Shown piece after piece: positions 1 through 6,024 of a DNA stretch of 8,247 nucleotides. The notes beneath the pieces are model-generated. The model was given only the letters and a program-made list of their open reading frames with translations, ran no database searches and was not told where the DNA came from. Position numbers and translations under genes: made by a program. The stretch spans positions 1-8,247 of the forward strand of contig DNGF01000178.1 in the NCBI GenBank assembly GCA_003486665.1, read 5' to 3'. The number at the start of each line of letters is the position of its first letter. Positions within the stretch are counted from its first letter, which is position 1. The stretch is from Oscillospiraceae bacterium (GTDB lineage Bacteria; Bacillota; Clostridia; Oscillospirales; Acutalibacteraceae).

Positions 1-864
1 AATGTCGTTATAATTGACAGCAAGGATCTGTTTGATCAGAAGGCGTGTTCAATGTGCGACTTCACGGACTTCTATAACGTTCGCATTGATGATGCGATGC
101 TTTACGCTGCGGCAATGGTGATTCGTTCCGGCGGACCGCTGACCGGAGTGTTTGATCAGGTGGTTGTAAACCGCCGCGATCTGCTGCCTCCCGTTAAAAG
201 CTTCAGCTATGAGGAAAGACAGGGAATTTCCGGCTGGATATTCGGTCAAAAGGTCGTCCTCGGAAACCGCATGATGATGGTTAATCACAACATTCAGATT
301 CCCGAAACGGTGGACGAGGATAAGCACATTATCGCAGGGCGTGAGGTTATGTATCTCGGCATTGCACATAAGCTTGCCGCAATGATAGTTGTTGAATATG
401 CTCCCAATGAAAAGATCAGACCGTATCTTCAAAAGCTTCGTGACAGCGGAGTCAGCATTTTGGTTCGCAACTGCGATCCCAATGTTAATGAGGCGATGAT
501 TTCAAGCTGTTATGATATGCGGCTGAATAATATTAAAATATTGAATTCCTCTTCCGGCAGGATTTTCAAAAAATATAAGTCAAGACCGAAGCTGTCGTCG
601 AGAGCCGCCGCAATTCACAACGGCACTCCGTATACATTTATGAAAAGCCTTTGCCTTGCTTCGACGCTCAGGCAGATGTTTAAGGTTTCGGGACTGCTGA
701 CTATGCTCGGAATTTTAATGGGGTTTGTAATCGTTCTTGTACTCTCCGCAATGAATGTTATTTGTGATTTGCCGCAGATTTTTGTTCTGCTGATGCAGAT
801 ACTTGTGACTTTCGGATTTATAGGAATCGTAAACATTGTCAGTATCGGAAATTCATCAAAATAA
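1..864 (+). CDS. Degenerate P-type ATPase-like membrane protein (5' end missing)
   Basis: The frame is open from base 1, giving 287 codons, so the start lies upstream. The visible part resembles the P and N domains of a heavy-metal P-type ATPase followed by membrane helices, but with key residues lost. Residues 2-12 (VVIIDSKDLFD) sit where an active pump has the DKTGTLT phosphorylation motif: an Asp remains but the K-T-G-T is gone. SGGPL (43-47) occupies the place of the SEHPL motif and lacks its His. GISGWIFGQKVVLGNR (75-90) matches the glycine-rich nucleotide-binding loop. NCDPNVNEA (157-165) resembles the TGDN region. Two hydrophobic segments follow (about 230-251 and 259-282), then the protein ends. 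No GDGxND hinge is visible. I infer a non-pumping, ATPase-derived membrane protein. A divergent active enzyme is less likely. The upstream transmembrane part cannot be seen. An intrinsic terminator follows, separating it from the next gene. Confidence 0.7.
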   Translation, partial: NVVIIDSKDLFDQKACSMCDFTDFYNVRIDDAMLYAAAMVIRSGGPLTGVFDQVVVNRRDLLPPVKSFSYEERQGISGWIFGQKVVLGNRMMMVNHNIQIPETVDEDKHIIAGREVMYLGIAHKLAAMIVVEYAPNEKIRPYLQKLRDSGVSILVRNCDPNVNEAMISSCYDMRLNNIKILNSSSGRIFKKYKSRPKLSSRAAAIHNGTPYTFMKSLCLASTLRQMFKVSGLLTMLGILMGFVIVLVLSAMNVICDLPQIFVLLMQILVTFGFIGIVNIVSIGNSSK

Positions 865-910
865 TTAAGGCAATACCGCACAAATTGAGGCACGCACTTT
901 GTTTGCTTTT

Positions 911-942
911 AAAAAGATCTTGCGTTTTGCAAGGTCTTTTTT
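911..942 (+). terminator. Intrinsic terminator after the P-type ATPase-like gene
   Basis: A 13-bp stem pairs 911-923 with 929-941 through one G-U wobble around a 5-base loop (gttttt-like, 924-928). The right arm ends in a run of six T. The left arm begins with five A, so it could also act on the opposite strand. It lies 47 bases after the stop codon of the upstream gene. Confidence 0.85.
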
Positions 943-943
943 C

Positions 944-973
944 TTGCAACGGTAACGGCAGAGGGTGTATAAT
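944..973 (+). promoter_or_regulatory. Sigma-A-type promoter for the oxidoreductase gene
   Basis: A -35 box TTGCAA (944-949) and a perfect -10 box TATAAT (968-973) are separated by 18 bp. The promoter starts right after the upstream terminator. Transcription would begin near 980, giving a very short leader before the AAGGAGG ribosome binding site (988-994), which is 8 bases from the ATG at 1003. Confidence 0.75.
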
Positions 974-1002
974 TTATATGTGATAAAAAGGAGGTTCTCA
1001 AA

Positions 1003-1965
1003 ATGATAAAGTATGGTGTTATAGGTTCGGGATGGATAGCAGAAGAATTTATAAAAGGCGCTAATCTTGTAGACGGTCTTGTCTTCTCGGCAATGTATTC
1101 TCGGAAATTTGAAAAAGGAAAAGCCTTTGCCGAGAAATTTGCAGATGTTCCCGTTTATACGGATATAAACGATTTTGCAAAAAGTGATATTGATGCGGTC
1201 TATATCGCAAGTCCGAATTCACTTCATTATTCCCAGAGCAAGCTGATGCTTGAAAACGGCAAACACGTTCTGTGCGAAAAGCCGATAACCGTTTTGCCTG
1301 AGGAGTTTGTTGAGCTGAGTGAGCTTGCCGAGAGCAAGGGACTTGTTTATACCGAGGCGATAATGATGCTGCATCTTCCTCAGAGAAAAATTATAAAAGA
1401 AAAACTGAAATCACTCGGAAAAATTTCAACGGCACACTTTGATTTTTCTCAGCTTTCTTCGAAATATTCCGCATTGATCAGAGGAGAAAATCCAAACATA
1501 TTTAATCCGGAAATGAAGACGGGCTGCCTGCGCGATCTCGGAATTTATTGTTTCTATCCTGCTTTGGATTTTTTCGGAGAGCCTGAAAAAATAATCTCTT
1601 CGGCAGGCTTTCTTTCTACCGGAGCTGACGGTTACGGCTCGGCAATTCTTGATTACGCCGACAAGCAGGTTACTCTGACATATTCCAAAATCGGACAGGA
1701 TTTTTCGGGTTCGCAGATAATCGGCGATAAGGGAACGATGACAATCGGCTCAATTTCTAAGCTGACCGACATAGTGATTCATTACAACGACGGCGCAACG
1801 GAAAAAGTCTATAGTGATGTTGAAAAGCATATTCTGATGAGCGCGGAAGCAAAGGATTTTTCGGATTACATATTGGGCAAGAAAACAGGAGCGGAAATAA
1901 ACAGTATGATTTTATCTGTTTTGAATGCAATGAATACCATTATAAAACAGTGTAATATAATTTAA
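1003..1965 (+). CDS. Gfo/Idh/MocA-family NAD(P)-dependent oxidoreductase
   Basis: This is a cytoplasmic, Rossmann-fold dehydrogenase of 320 residues, normal for the family. The N-terminal dinucleotide-binding fold is marked by YGVIGSGWIAEEF (4-16). The family signature CEKPIT (91-96) contains Lys93, the usual catalytic lysine. The C-terminal substrate domain contains GCLRDLGIYCFYPALDFF (174-191). There the DLGxY form, with no DxxxH histidine, resembles the dihydrodiol dehydrogenase / sugar dehydrogenase branch, not the inositol dehydrogenase branch. GDKGTM (241-246) is another typical turn. The ATG is preceded by AAGGAGG at 988-994. The substrate, probably a sugar, polyol or cyclitol, cannot be decided from the sequence. 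It appears monocistronic, with its own promoter, a terminator upstream and a weak one downstream, and no evident link to the filament cluster. Confidence 0.9.
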   Translation: MIKYGVIGSGWIAEEFIKGANLVDGLVFSAMYSRKFEKGKAFAEKFADVPVYTDINDFAKSDIDAVYIASPNSLHYSQSKLMLENGKHVLCEKPITVLPEEFVELSELAESKGLVYTEAIMMLHLPQRKIIKEKLKSLGKISTAHFDFSQLSSKYSALIRGENPNIFNPEMKTGCLRDLGIYCFYPALDFFGEPEKIISSAGFLSTGADGYGSAILDYADKQVTLTYSKIGQDFSGSQIIGDKGTMTIGSISKLTDIVIHYNDGATEKVYSDVEKHILMSAEAKDFSDYILGKKTGAEINSMILSVLNAMNTIIKQCNII

Positions 1966-1977
1966 CAGAAGTTTTAC

Positions 1978-2005
1978 AAAAGGAAAAATATTTTAAACCT
2001 TTTTT
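1978..2005 (+). terminator. Weak candidate terminator after the oxidoreductase
   Basis: AAAAGG (1978-1983) can pair with CCTTTT (1998-2003), with a small A/T inner pairing, and the right arm runs into T residues to 2005. The stem is short and AT-rich with a large loop, so termination may be incomplete. It lies 12 bases after the stop codon and just before the next promoter. Confidence 0.4.
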
Positions 2006-2027
2006 GCGCTTTTTGATAAAAAAATTA

Positions 2028-2056
2028 TTGACTAATCGCTTGAAATATGTTAAAGT
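2028..2056 (+). promoter_or_regulatory. Promoter of the filament cluster (extended -10 type)
   Basis: A -35 box TTGACT (2028-2033) and a -10 box TAAAGT (2051-2056) are 17 bp apart. A TG at 2048-2049 gives the extended -10 form TGnTAAAGT. The -10 hexamer matches the consensus at only 4 of 6 positions, which the extension would compensate. Transcription would start near 2063, leaving a leader of about 128 bases before the first gene of the cluster. Confidence 0.6.
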
Positions 2057-2075
2057 AATATACATGTAATAGTGC

Positions 2076-2140
2076 GCCAATGGGACAAGTGCCCCCTTTT
2101 GTATAAAAATACAAGATGTTGTATTTTGTCGATAATTGGC
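2076..2140 (+). promoter_or_regulatory. Structured leader / overlapping dyads before the EAL gene
   Basis: A perfect 9-bp dyad AAAATACAA-gatg-TTGTATTTT (2106-2127) overlaps a second one, TTGTAT-aaaa-ATACAA (2099-2114). The same ATACAA can therefore pair with either TTGTAT. An outer stem can enclose both: GCCAAT (2076-2081) with ATTGGC (2135-2140), and inside it GACAA (2084-2088) with TTGTC (2126-2130). The element could be a protein-binding operator just downstream of the promoter or an RNA switch with exclusive folds. I recognised no known riboswitch consensus. There is no U-tract terminator in it. Confidence 0.45.
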
Positions 2141-2176
2141 CACAAGGCAAAAAGTTTTAGCGGATTTTACATTGAT

Positions 2177-2182
2177 GGAGAG
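2177..2182 (+). promoter_or_regulatory. Ribosome binding site deciding the EAL gene start
   Basis: GGAGAG at 2177-2182 lies 8 bases before the ATG at 2191. The in-frame GTG at 2182 overlaps the site itself and cannot be used with it, so the ATG three codons later is chosen. Confidence 0.7.
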
Positions 2183-2190
2183 TGTCGCAT

Positions 2191-2937
2191 ATGGCTGAAA
2201 ACAAAAAGAATACCGGATCCGGCAGAACGCTCAGAACTCTTGAGTTGAGATACAGACCGGTTTTTGACATTCACTTGAATATGGCGATAGATTATGAAAT
2301 CTCAATGCTTATTAATGATAAGGTTATGGGTGTCATGCTACCGAAACTTTTTGTCCCGATAGCCGAAAAGACAAACCAGATCGTTCAGTTGAATCTTTGG
2401 GAAATCGAAGAAGCCTGCGAAGCGATAAAACGCTGCGAGGAGCGAGAAGCCGATCTTAATTCCATTATTGTTCAGATTTCGGTCAAGAGCTTTTCAAAGA
2501 AAAACTTTGTTGCCCAGGTAAAAAAGATTCTCGACAAGCATGGCATTGTACCCGACAGATTCTGTTTTGATATTCACGAGAGTATTCTGGAAGCGGTTAA
2601 GGATCAGGTAATGGAAAACATTATGGCTTTCCGTGAGATGGGGCTGAAGGTTTCAATTAATGATTTCGGTCTTGAATACACATCTCTTACGCACCTTGCT
2701 CATTACGATGTCGATTATATCGGACTTCACAAAAGCCTGCTTGACGGAATAATGACAAGCGAAAAGGTTCAGAACACCGTGCAGGGAATCATTGATTTCT
2801 GCAAAAAGATAGACGCACAGGTCAGAGTAGACGGAATCGAATCCAAAGAAATGTTTGATCTTCTCAACAAGATGGGAGCGGATCAATTCACCGGATCGTA
2901 TTTCGGCGAGGCGATAAAAGAAAAACAAATTAACTAA
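2191..2937 (+). CDS. Degenerate EAL-domain protein, probably catalytically inactive
   Basis: The 248 residues are almost entirely one EAL domain, the fold that hydrolyses cyclic di-GMP; there is no membrane segment, GGDEF or sensor domain. The fold is recognisable in order, but the metal and catalytic positions are changed. EAL-xR becomes EISML (Glu36 kept). The NxS strand is VQISVKS (Asn replaced by Gln95). The ELTE motif is DIHES (Glu130 kept). DDFGTGYSSL becomes NDFGLEYTSL (Asn157, Asp158). The catalytic Lys of LKID is lost in IGLHKSL (177-183). AEGVE becomes VDGIE (213-217). The final QG is replaced by TG (234-235). I infer no phosphodiesterase activity; the protein may bind c-di-GMP or act as an interaction module. 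It is first in the cluster and ends 13 bases before the stalk gene, whose ribosome binding site overlaps its stop codon, implying coupled expression. Confidence 0.85.
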   Translation: MAENKKNTGSGRTLRTLELRYRPVFDIHLNMAIDYEISMLINDKVMGVMLPKLFVPIAEKTNQIVQLNLWEIEEACEAIKRCEEREADLNSIIVQISVKSFSKKNFVAQVKKILDKHGIVPDRFCFDIHESILEAVKDQVMENIMAFREMGLKVSINDFGLEYTSLTHLAHYDVDYIGLHKSLLDGIMTSEKVQNTVQGIIDFCKKIDAQVRVDGIESKEMFDLLNKMGADQFTGSYFGEAIKEKQIN

Positions 2938-2941
2938 GGAG
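2936..2941 (+). promoter_or_regulatory. Ribosome binding site overlapping the EAL stop codon; supports a TTG start
   Basis: AAGGAG (2936-2941) overlaps the TAA stop (2935-2937) of the EAL gene and is 9 bases from the TTG at 2951. No ATG or GTG in the same frame fits the spacing, so the TTG start is accepted. This suggests translational coupling and modest expression of the stalk protein. Confidence 0.65.
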
Positions 2942-2950
2942 TGATCGGCT

Positions 2951-4789
2951 TTGGCTAAGAAAGATAAAAAGAATCAGCTTCCCGGCGACGGAGCAACACC
3001 TGAGCAGGATCGCATGAGCCGATACGGAGTCAGAAGAGAGTCCAAAAAGGTTAAGAAAAGAGAAGCCGTTATCCGAATTCTCCTTATTATTCTTGTTCTT
3101 CTTTTGATCTTCCTTTCAGTTATGTTCGGCTGTTCTTCATACATAAATGAAAGAAGAGAATATGATGAGCTTATTAAAAGTACGATGCTTGACGAAGTTC
3201 CGGATATCAAGAACTTCGATGACCTGAAAAAGGTTGTCGATAAAATGGACAGGGAAACCCAGGCAGTCAGTACGGCAATAAATACGCTTGAACTTACTCC
3301 GGGTCAGATCAGCTTTATCAAGGCTAAGCTTACTCAGATCAGAGATGATATCAACAAGATTCTCGATGCCGATATTGATGACATCGGCGGCGCAACCACC
3401 ACAGCACGCGAGGTTACCAGTATTCGCGAGGTTACAAGCGTCAGAATTCAGACTCTTCAGAGAATTCAGGAGATAACGCGAGTAATTGAGCAGCGTGTCG
3501 AGCGAATTGAAACGGTTATAAAGACGGTTGAAAAAGAAGTCACAAGCGTAAGACCGGTTGATATTACAAGGTACAGCGATGTTACACGTTTCAGTGATGT
3601 AACGCGTTACAGTGATATAACAAGATATAGCGATATAACCCGTTACAGCGAGGTTCCGACATATGTTACGAGATATAACGATGTCACACGTTATAATGAT
3701 GTTACCCGCTATGTTGATGTAACAAGAGATGTTACACGTTACAGCGACGTAACAAGATACAGCGATATTACAAGGTACAGTGATGTTACAAGGTACAGCG
3801 ACGTTACAAGATATAATGACGTTACAAGGTTCAATGATGTTACGAGATTCAGCGACATCACAAGATACAGCGATATCACACGTTACAGTGATATAACAAG
3901 GTACAGTGACATTACGCGTTACAGTGATGTAACAAGATACAGTGATATCACGAGATACAGTGACATAACCCGTTACAGTGAAGTGCCAAGTTACTCTGTT
4001 GTAACCAGCATCAGCGAGGTAACAAGTATCCGCGAAGTTGAAGAGATAAAGGAAGTTATCAAAGAGGTTATCAAGGAAGTTGAGGTTATCAAGGAGATTA
4101 TCAAGGAGATCGAGGTAACAACGATCGTTCCGGTAACCAGCATCAGCGAGGTTACCAGCATCCGTGAGATAATCGAGAACAAGACCAACGTAACCGATAC
4201 CGGTGACTTTACGGCGATGATAAATAAATCGGAACAGACAAGAGGTCTTCTTCTTTCGGAATCCGGTGATTTCTCGGACATGAAGGCAGTGTTAAGCGGC
4301 GCAAGCGTTAACGATATGGGTGACTGCACATACACATGGCTTCCGTCCGCCGAAGAGCTTGACAGTGTGGACGGTTCCCACAACCGCTCCAACGGCAAAG
4401 AATTCTTCGCATATACGTTCTATGTTAAGAATGTGGGAGATGTTGACGTCAGCTACACGGCAAATCTTCAGATTGAATCCGTTAAGCTTGACGCAGACGA
4501 AGCAGTCAGAGTCATGATAATCAGAGATGGCGGAACACCCACGGTTTATGCAAAGCCGAAGAGGGGAACAACCGACGTATTTGATGTTAATGATAAATAT
4601 GATAAGGACGACAAATTGTTCATCAATGACTCAACGGTTATGCAGGACAAGGACGTTCTTACCAAAGCGGGCAGCTACCATAAGTATACGGTAGTAATGT
4701 GGCTCGAAGGCTGGGATCCTGATTGTGTCAATGACATTTTGGGCGGCAGCATTAAGCTTTCGATGAAATTTGATTATGATTATGTGTAA
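2951..4789 (+). CDS. Membrane-anchored hexapeptide-repeat stalk protein with TasA-like C-terminal domain
   Basis: Not a named protein to me. The 612 residues from the TTG start are arranged as follows. A basic cytoplasmic N-terminus (1-38) is followed by one transmembrane helix (about 39-60) and a charged helical region (65-140). EVTSIR-type hexads follow (153-165), then a charged coiled-coil-like stretch (166-200). Next are 22 full TRYSDV/I-type hexads plus one truncated unit (205-344), EVTSIR hexads again (353-361), a Val/Ile/Lys/Glu-rich stretch (362-389) and more EVTSIR (396-406). The C-terminal domain (about 415-612) ends with VVMWLEGWDPDCVNDILGG (581-599), nearly the same motif as in the filament subunit encoded next, so the two are probably paralogous there. 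The N-terminus is a plain anchor, without the TYAWFS SipW-type signal. I infer a rigid stalk holding a filament-like domain away from the membrane, perhaps as base or nucleator. Cys61 gives a poor lipobox, so a lipoprotein is unlikely. Confidence 0.8.
   Translation: MAKKDKKNQLPGDGATPEQDRMSRYGVRRESKKVKKREAVIRILLIILVLLLIFLSVMFGCSSYINERREYDELIKSTMLDEVPDIKNFDDLKKVVDKMDRETQAVSTAINTLELTPGQISFIKAKLTQIRDDINKILDADIDDIGGATTTAREVTSIREVTSVRIQTLQRIQEITRVIEQRVERIETVIKTVEKEVTSVRPVDITRYSDVTRFSDVTRYSDITRYSDITRYSEVPTYVTRYNDVTRYNDVTRYVDVTRDVTRYSDVTRYSDITRYSDVTRYSDVTRYNDVTRFNDVTRFSDITRYSDITRYSDITRYSDITRYSDVTRYSDITRYSDITRYSEVPSYSVVTSISEVTSIREVEEIKEVIKEVIKEVEVIKEIIKEIEVTTIVPVTSISEVTSIREIIENKTNVTDTGDFTAMINKSEQTRGLLLSESGDFSDMKAVLSGASVNDMGDCTYTWLPSAEELDSVDGSHNRSNGKEFFAYTFYVKNVGDVDVSYTANLQIESVKLDADEAVRVMIIRDGGTPTVYAKPKRGTTDVFDVNDKYDKDDKLFINDSTVMQDKDVLTKAGSYHKYTVVMWLEGWDPDCVNDILGGSIKLSMKFDYDYV
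3563..3982 (+). repeat. 18-bp in-frame tandem repeat encoding the TRYSDV hexads
   Basis: Twenty-two 18-base units encode [V/I]-T-R-[Y/F]-[S/N]-[D/E]. Two blocks end in the spacer SEVPxY (residues 233-238 and 343-348), and a short VTRD unit lies at residues 257-260. Third positions vary freely (Thr ACA/ACG/ACC, Arg AGA/AGG/CGT/CGC). Every Ser is AGC or AGT and never TCN, and the Asn and Phe variants are one base away. The units therefore arose by duplication and then drifted synonymously under protein-level selection. Hydrophobic residues recur every third position. Confidence 0.95.
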
Positions 4790-4813
4790 GCTTGGTGACG
4801 GGAAGCTTATATA
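4783..4813 (+). other. Hairpin spanning the stalk-gene stop codon
   Basis: TAAGCTT (4787-4793) and AAGCTTA (4803-4809) form a perfect 7-bp stem, extendable to 11 bp with two G-U pairs, around a 9-base loop. The TAA stop is the first three bases of the perfect arm. No T-run follows, so it is not a standard terminator. It may be an mRNA processing or stability element between the stalk and filament genes. Confidence 0.5.
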
Positions 4814-4838
4814 AATCAAATTAAAATCATCAAAACTG

Positions 4839-4914
4839 ATGCGAAACTCCGAACGTCAAAGGCATTTCGGATAAAATTATGCGTTTGGCGGCGCGTTAAC
4901 GGTCGCCAAGGCAT
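4839..4914 (+). promoter_or_regulatory. Structured 5' leader of the filament gene
   Basis: An 11-bp hairpin with one bulged G pairs ATGC (4879-4882) with GCAT (4911-4914) and TTTGGCG (4884-4890) with CGCCAAG (4904-4910), around a 13-base loop. It ends 11 bases before the ribosome binding site. Upstream, TCCGAA (4848-4853) pairs with TTCGGA (4866-4871). The two halves share the framing sequence ATGCG...GGCAT (4839-4865 and 4879-4914), so alternative pairings are possible. A role in stabilising the mRNA or controlling translation is inferred. No known riboswitch was recognised, and I found no convincing promoter in 4790-4838. Confidence 0.45.
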
Positions 4915-4925
4915 GAAATCTTTAT

Positions 4926-4930
4926 GGAGG
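4926..4930 (+). promoter_or_regulatory. Ribosome binding site deciding the filament gene start
   Basis: GGAGG (4926-4930) is 8 bases before the ATG at 4939. The in-frame ATG at 4924 overlaps this site and so is not the start. Starting at 4939 also gives a classical signal peptide beginning MKKTFKKR. Confidence 0.8.
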
Positions 4931-4938
4931 TAAAGATA

Positions 4939-5853
4939 ATGAAAAAGACATTCAAAAAGCGCGCATTCATTTCCGCCATTGCAATGCTTATCGTATCAGC
5001 TATCGTTCTTACGTCAGCTACATACGCATGGTTCTCAATGGCAAAAAGAGTTGAAGTCGAGTCCATGGAATTGAACGTCACATCACCTGAAGGTATTCAG
5101 ATTTCTGCTAATACTTCCGCTTTCACAACAAAGCTTACAGCTGATGATATTACAGGAAATTCCACAACACGTTTTAAGGCATACGAAGGACATATGAACA
5201 ATATTCCCGAAACAGTTAAGCCTTCTTCAACAACTTTCGATACCAACGGATTCCTTCCCCAGTTCTACGATGGCTCCATCAACGATTCAGGTAAAATGGA
5301 CATTTATGAGAGAGCTGATGTAGGCAGCGGATTTGTTGCTTTTGACCTTTTCGTTAAGGTTAAGTCTGCAACAACAGTTAAGCTTGGTTCATCAACAGTT
5401 ACTTGCGAAAGCAACGCTGAAGTTCCGACGGCTATGCGTATCGGCGTAATCAACTGCGGTACTGTAGCAGAAAAAGCAGATGCAGATGCTATTCAGAGCG
5501 TTCTTCCCGGAATGGACAGAACAAAGAAGGTTATCTATGAAGTAGATGCTTCCAACCATACAGCAGCAGCTTCCGCTCTTGGTGCAAGCAGAATCATGAC
5601 AACAAGAGCACTTAAGGCTGCCGGCACAAACATTGCAACAGACAGCAAGTACAGCAACATCGTTTCCAACGTTGTTTACACAGCTGCTATCGAGTCAAAC
5701 ATTGCAACAAATGCAACAAACGCAACGATTCCTGTTGAAGCAGGTGTTACACGTGTAAGAGTTTATATGTGGATGGAAGGTAATGATGTTGACTGTGCTA
5801 ACGATATCGCAGGTTCAACCATCAACTTCAACCTTGTTCTTGAAATAGACTAA
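4939..5853 (+). CDS. TasA/CalY-like secreted filament subunit with SipW-type signal peptide
   Basis: The 304-residue exported protein begins with a basic stretch (MKKTFKKR), a hydrophobic core (about 9-26) and ATYAWFS (27-33), the typical SipW-dependent signal-peptide end in clostridia; cleavage near 30 is expected. The mature part is rich in Thr, Ala, Ser and Val, as in beta-rich TasA/camelysin-type fibre proteins. A strand-rich core GFVAFDLFVKVKS (131-143) leads to the C-terminal motif YMWMEGNDVDCANDIAG (276-292), shared with the stalk protein upstream. Cysteines at 156, 173 and 286 might form a disulfide. All but one Leu codon is CTT, suggesting strong expression. The signal peptidase gene lies just downstream, as tasA and sipW are adjacent in Bacillus. 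I infer the main subunit of a surface or matrix filament. Direct homology to TasA is not proven here; another SipW-dependent surface protein is the alternative. Confidence 0.8.
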   Translation: MKKTFKKRAFISAIAMLIVSAIVLTSATYAWFSMAKRVEVESMELNVTSPEGIQISANTSAFTTKLTADDITGNSTTRFKAYEGHMNNIPETVKPSSTTFDTNGFLPQFYDGSINDSGKMDIYERADVGSGFVAFDLFVKVKSATTVKLGSSTVTCESNAEVPTAMRIGVINCGTVAEKADADAIQSVLPGMDRTKKVIYEVDASNHTAAASALGASRIMTTRALKAAGTNIATDSKYSNIVSNVVYTAAIESNIATNATNATIPVEAGVTRVRVYMWMEGNDVDCANDIAGSTINFNLVLEID

Positions 5854-5908
5854 TTTGTCTTTATTTAATGACGGATCTATGATTCGAAATTAACCCGTCA
5901 CTTTGGGA

Positions 5909-5932
5909 GGGTGACGCCGAAAGGCGTCACCC
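5909..5932 (+). other. Perfect GAAA-tetraloop hairpin after the filament gene
   Basis: A perfect 10-bp GC-rich stem (5909-5918 with 5923-5932) is closed by a GAAA tetraloop. No T-run follows, so it probably protects the filament mRNA 3' end or marks a processing point instead of terminating. TGACGG/CCGTCA (5869-5874/5895-5900) forms a second, weaker stem upstream. CGTCAC (5896-5901) could instead pair with GTGACG (5911-5916), so alternative folds exist. Confidence 0.7.
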
Positions 5933-5944
5933 ATGACCAGATTT

Positions 5945-5993
5945 AAAAGGGCGATCCGTCTATACAATCTTTGTGTAGACAGATGACCTTTTT
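5945..5993 (+). terminator. Probable intrinsic terminator/attenuator between filament and sipW genes
   Basis: A 9-bp stem GTCTATACA/TGTGTAGAC (5958-5966/5972-5980, one G-U) with a 5-base loop is extended through small internal loops by ATC/GAT and by AAAAGG (5945-5950) with CCTTTT (5987-5992). The right arm ends in five T. Partial termination here would give much more filament mRNA than peptidase mRNA. Interruptions in the stem make full termination uncertain. Confidence 0.6.
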
Positions 5994-6024
5994 AGGCAAA
6001 AAAATACAGGAGTGAATGTTGTAG

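Noticed and set aside
1003..1965. Oxidoreductase as part of the filament cluster, for example making a glycan precursor
   Set aside because: It has its own promoter, a terminator upstream and a likely one downstream, and a new promoter precedes the cluster.
2182..2190. GTG start three codons upstream for the EAL gene
   Set aside because: It overlaps the only ribosome binding site; the ATG at 2191 has the right spacing.
2063..2190. Known c-di-GMP, guanidine or similar riboswitch before the EAL gene
   Set aside because: Pairings are present but I could not match the conserved core of any riboswitch class; left as an unassigned structured leader.
3116..3136. Lipobox ending at Cys61 of the stalk protein
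   Set aside because: MFGC is a poor lipobox and lies after an unusually long basic N-terminus; a plain transmembrane anchor fits better.
3563..3982. Regularly spaced short repeats suggesting a CRISPR array
   Set aside because: The period is 18 bases with no unique spacers, and it stays in frame within a long coding region; it encodes a peptide repeat.
3991..4398. Antisense open frame across the Val/Ile/Lys/Glu-rich region of the stalk gene
   Set aside because: It mirrors the low-complexity repeat on the coding strand and has no recognisable protein features or convincing start signal.
4924..4938. ATG at 4924 as start of the filament gene
   Set aside because: It overlaps the GGAGG site; the ATG at 4939 has ideal spacing and gives a normal signal peptide.
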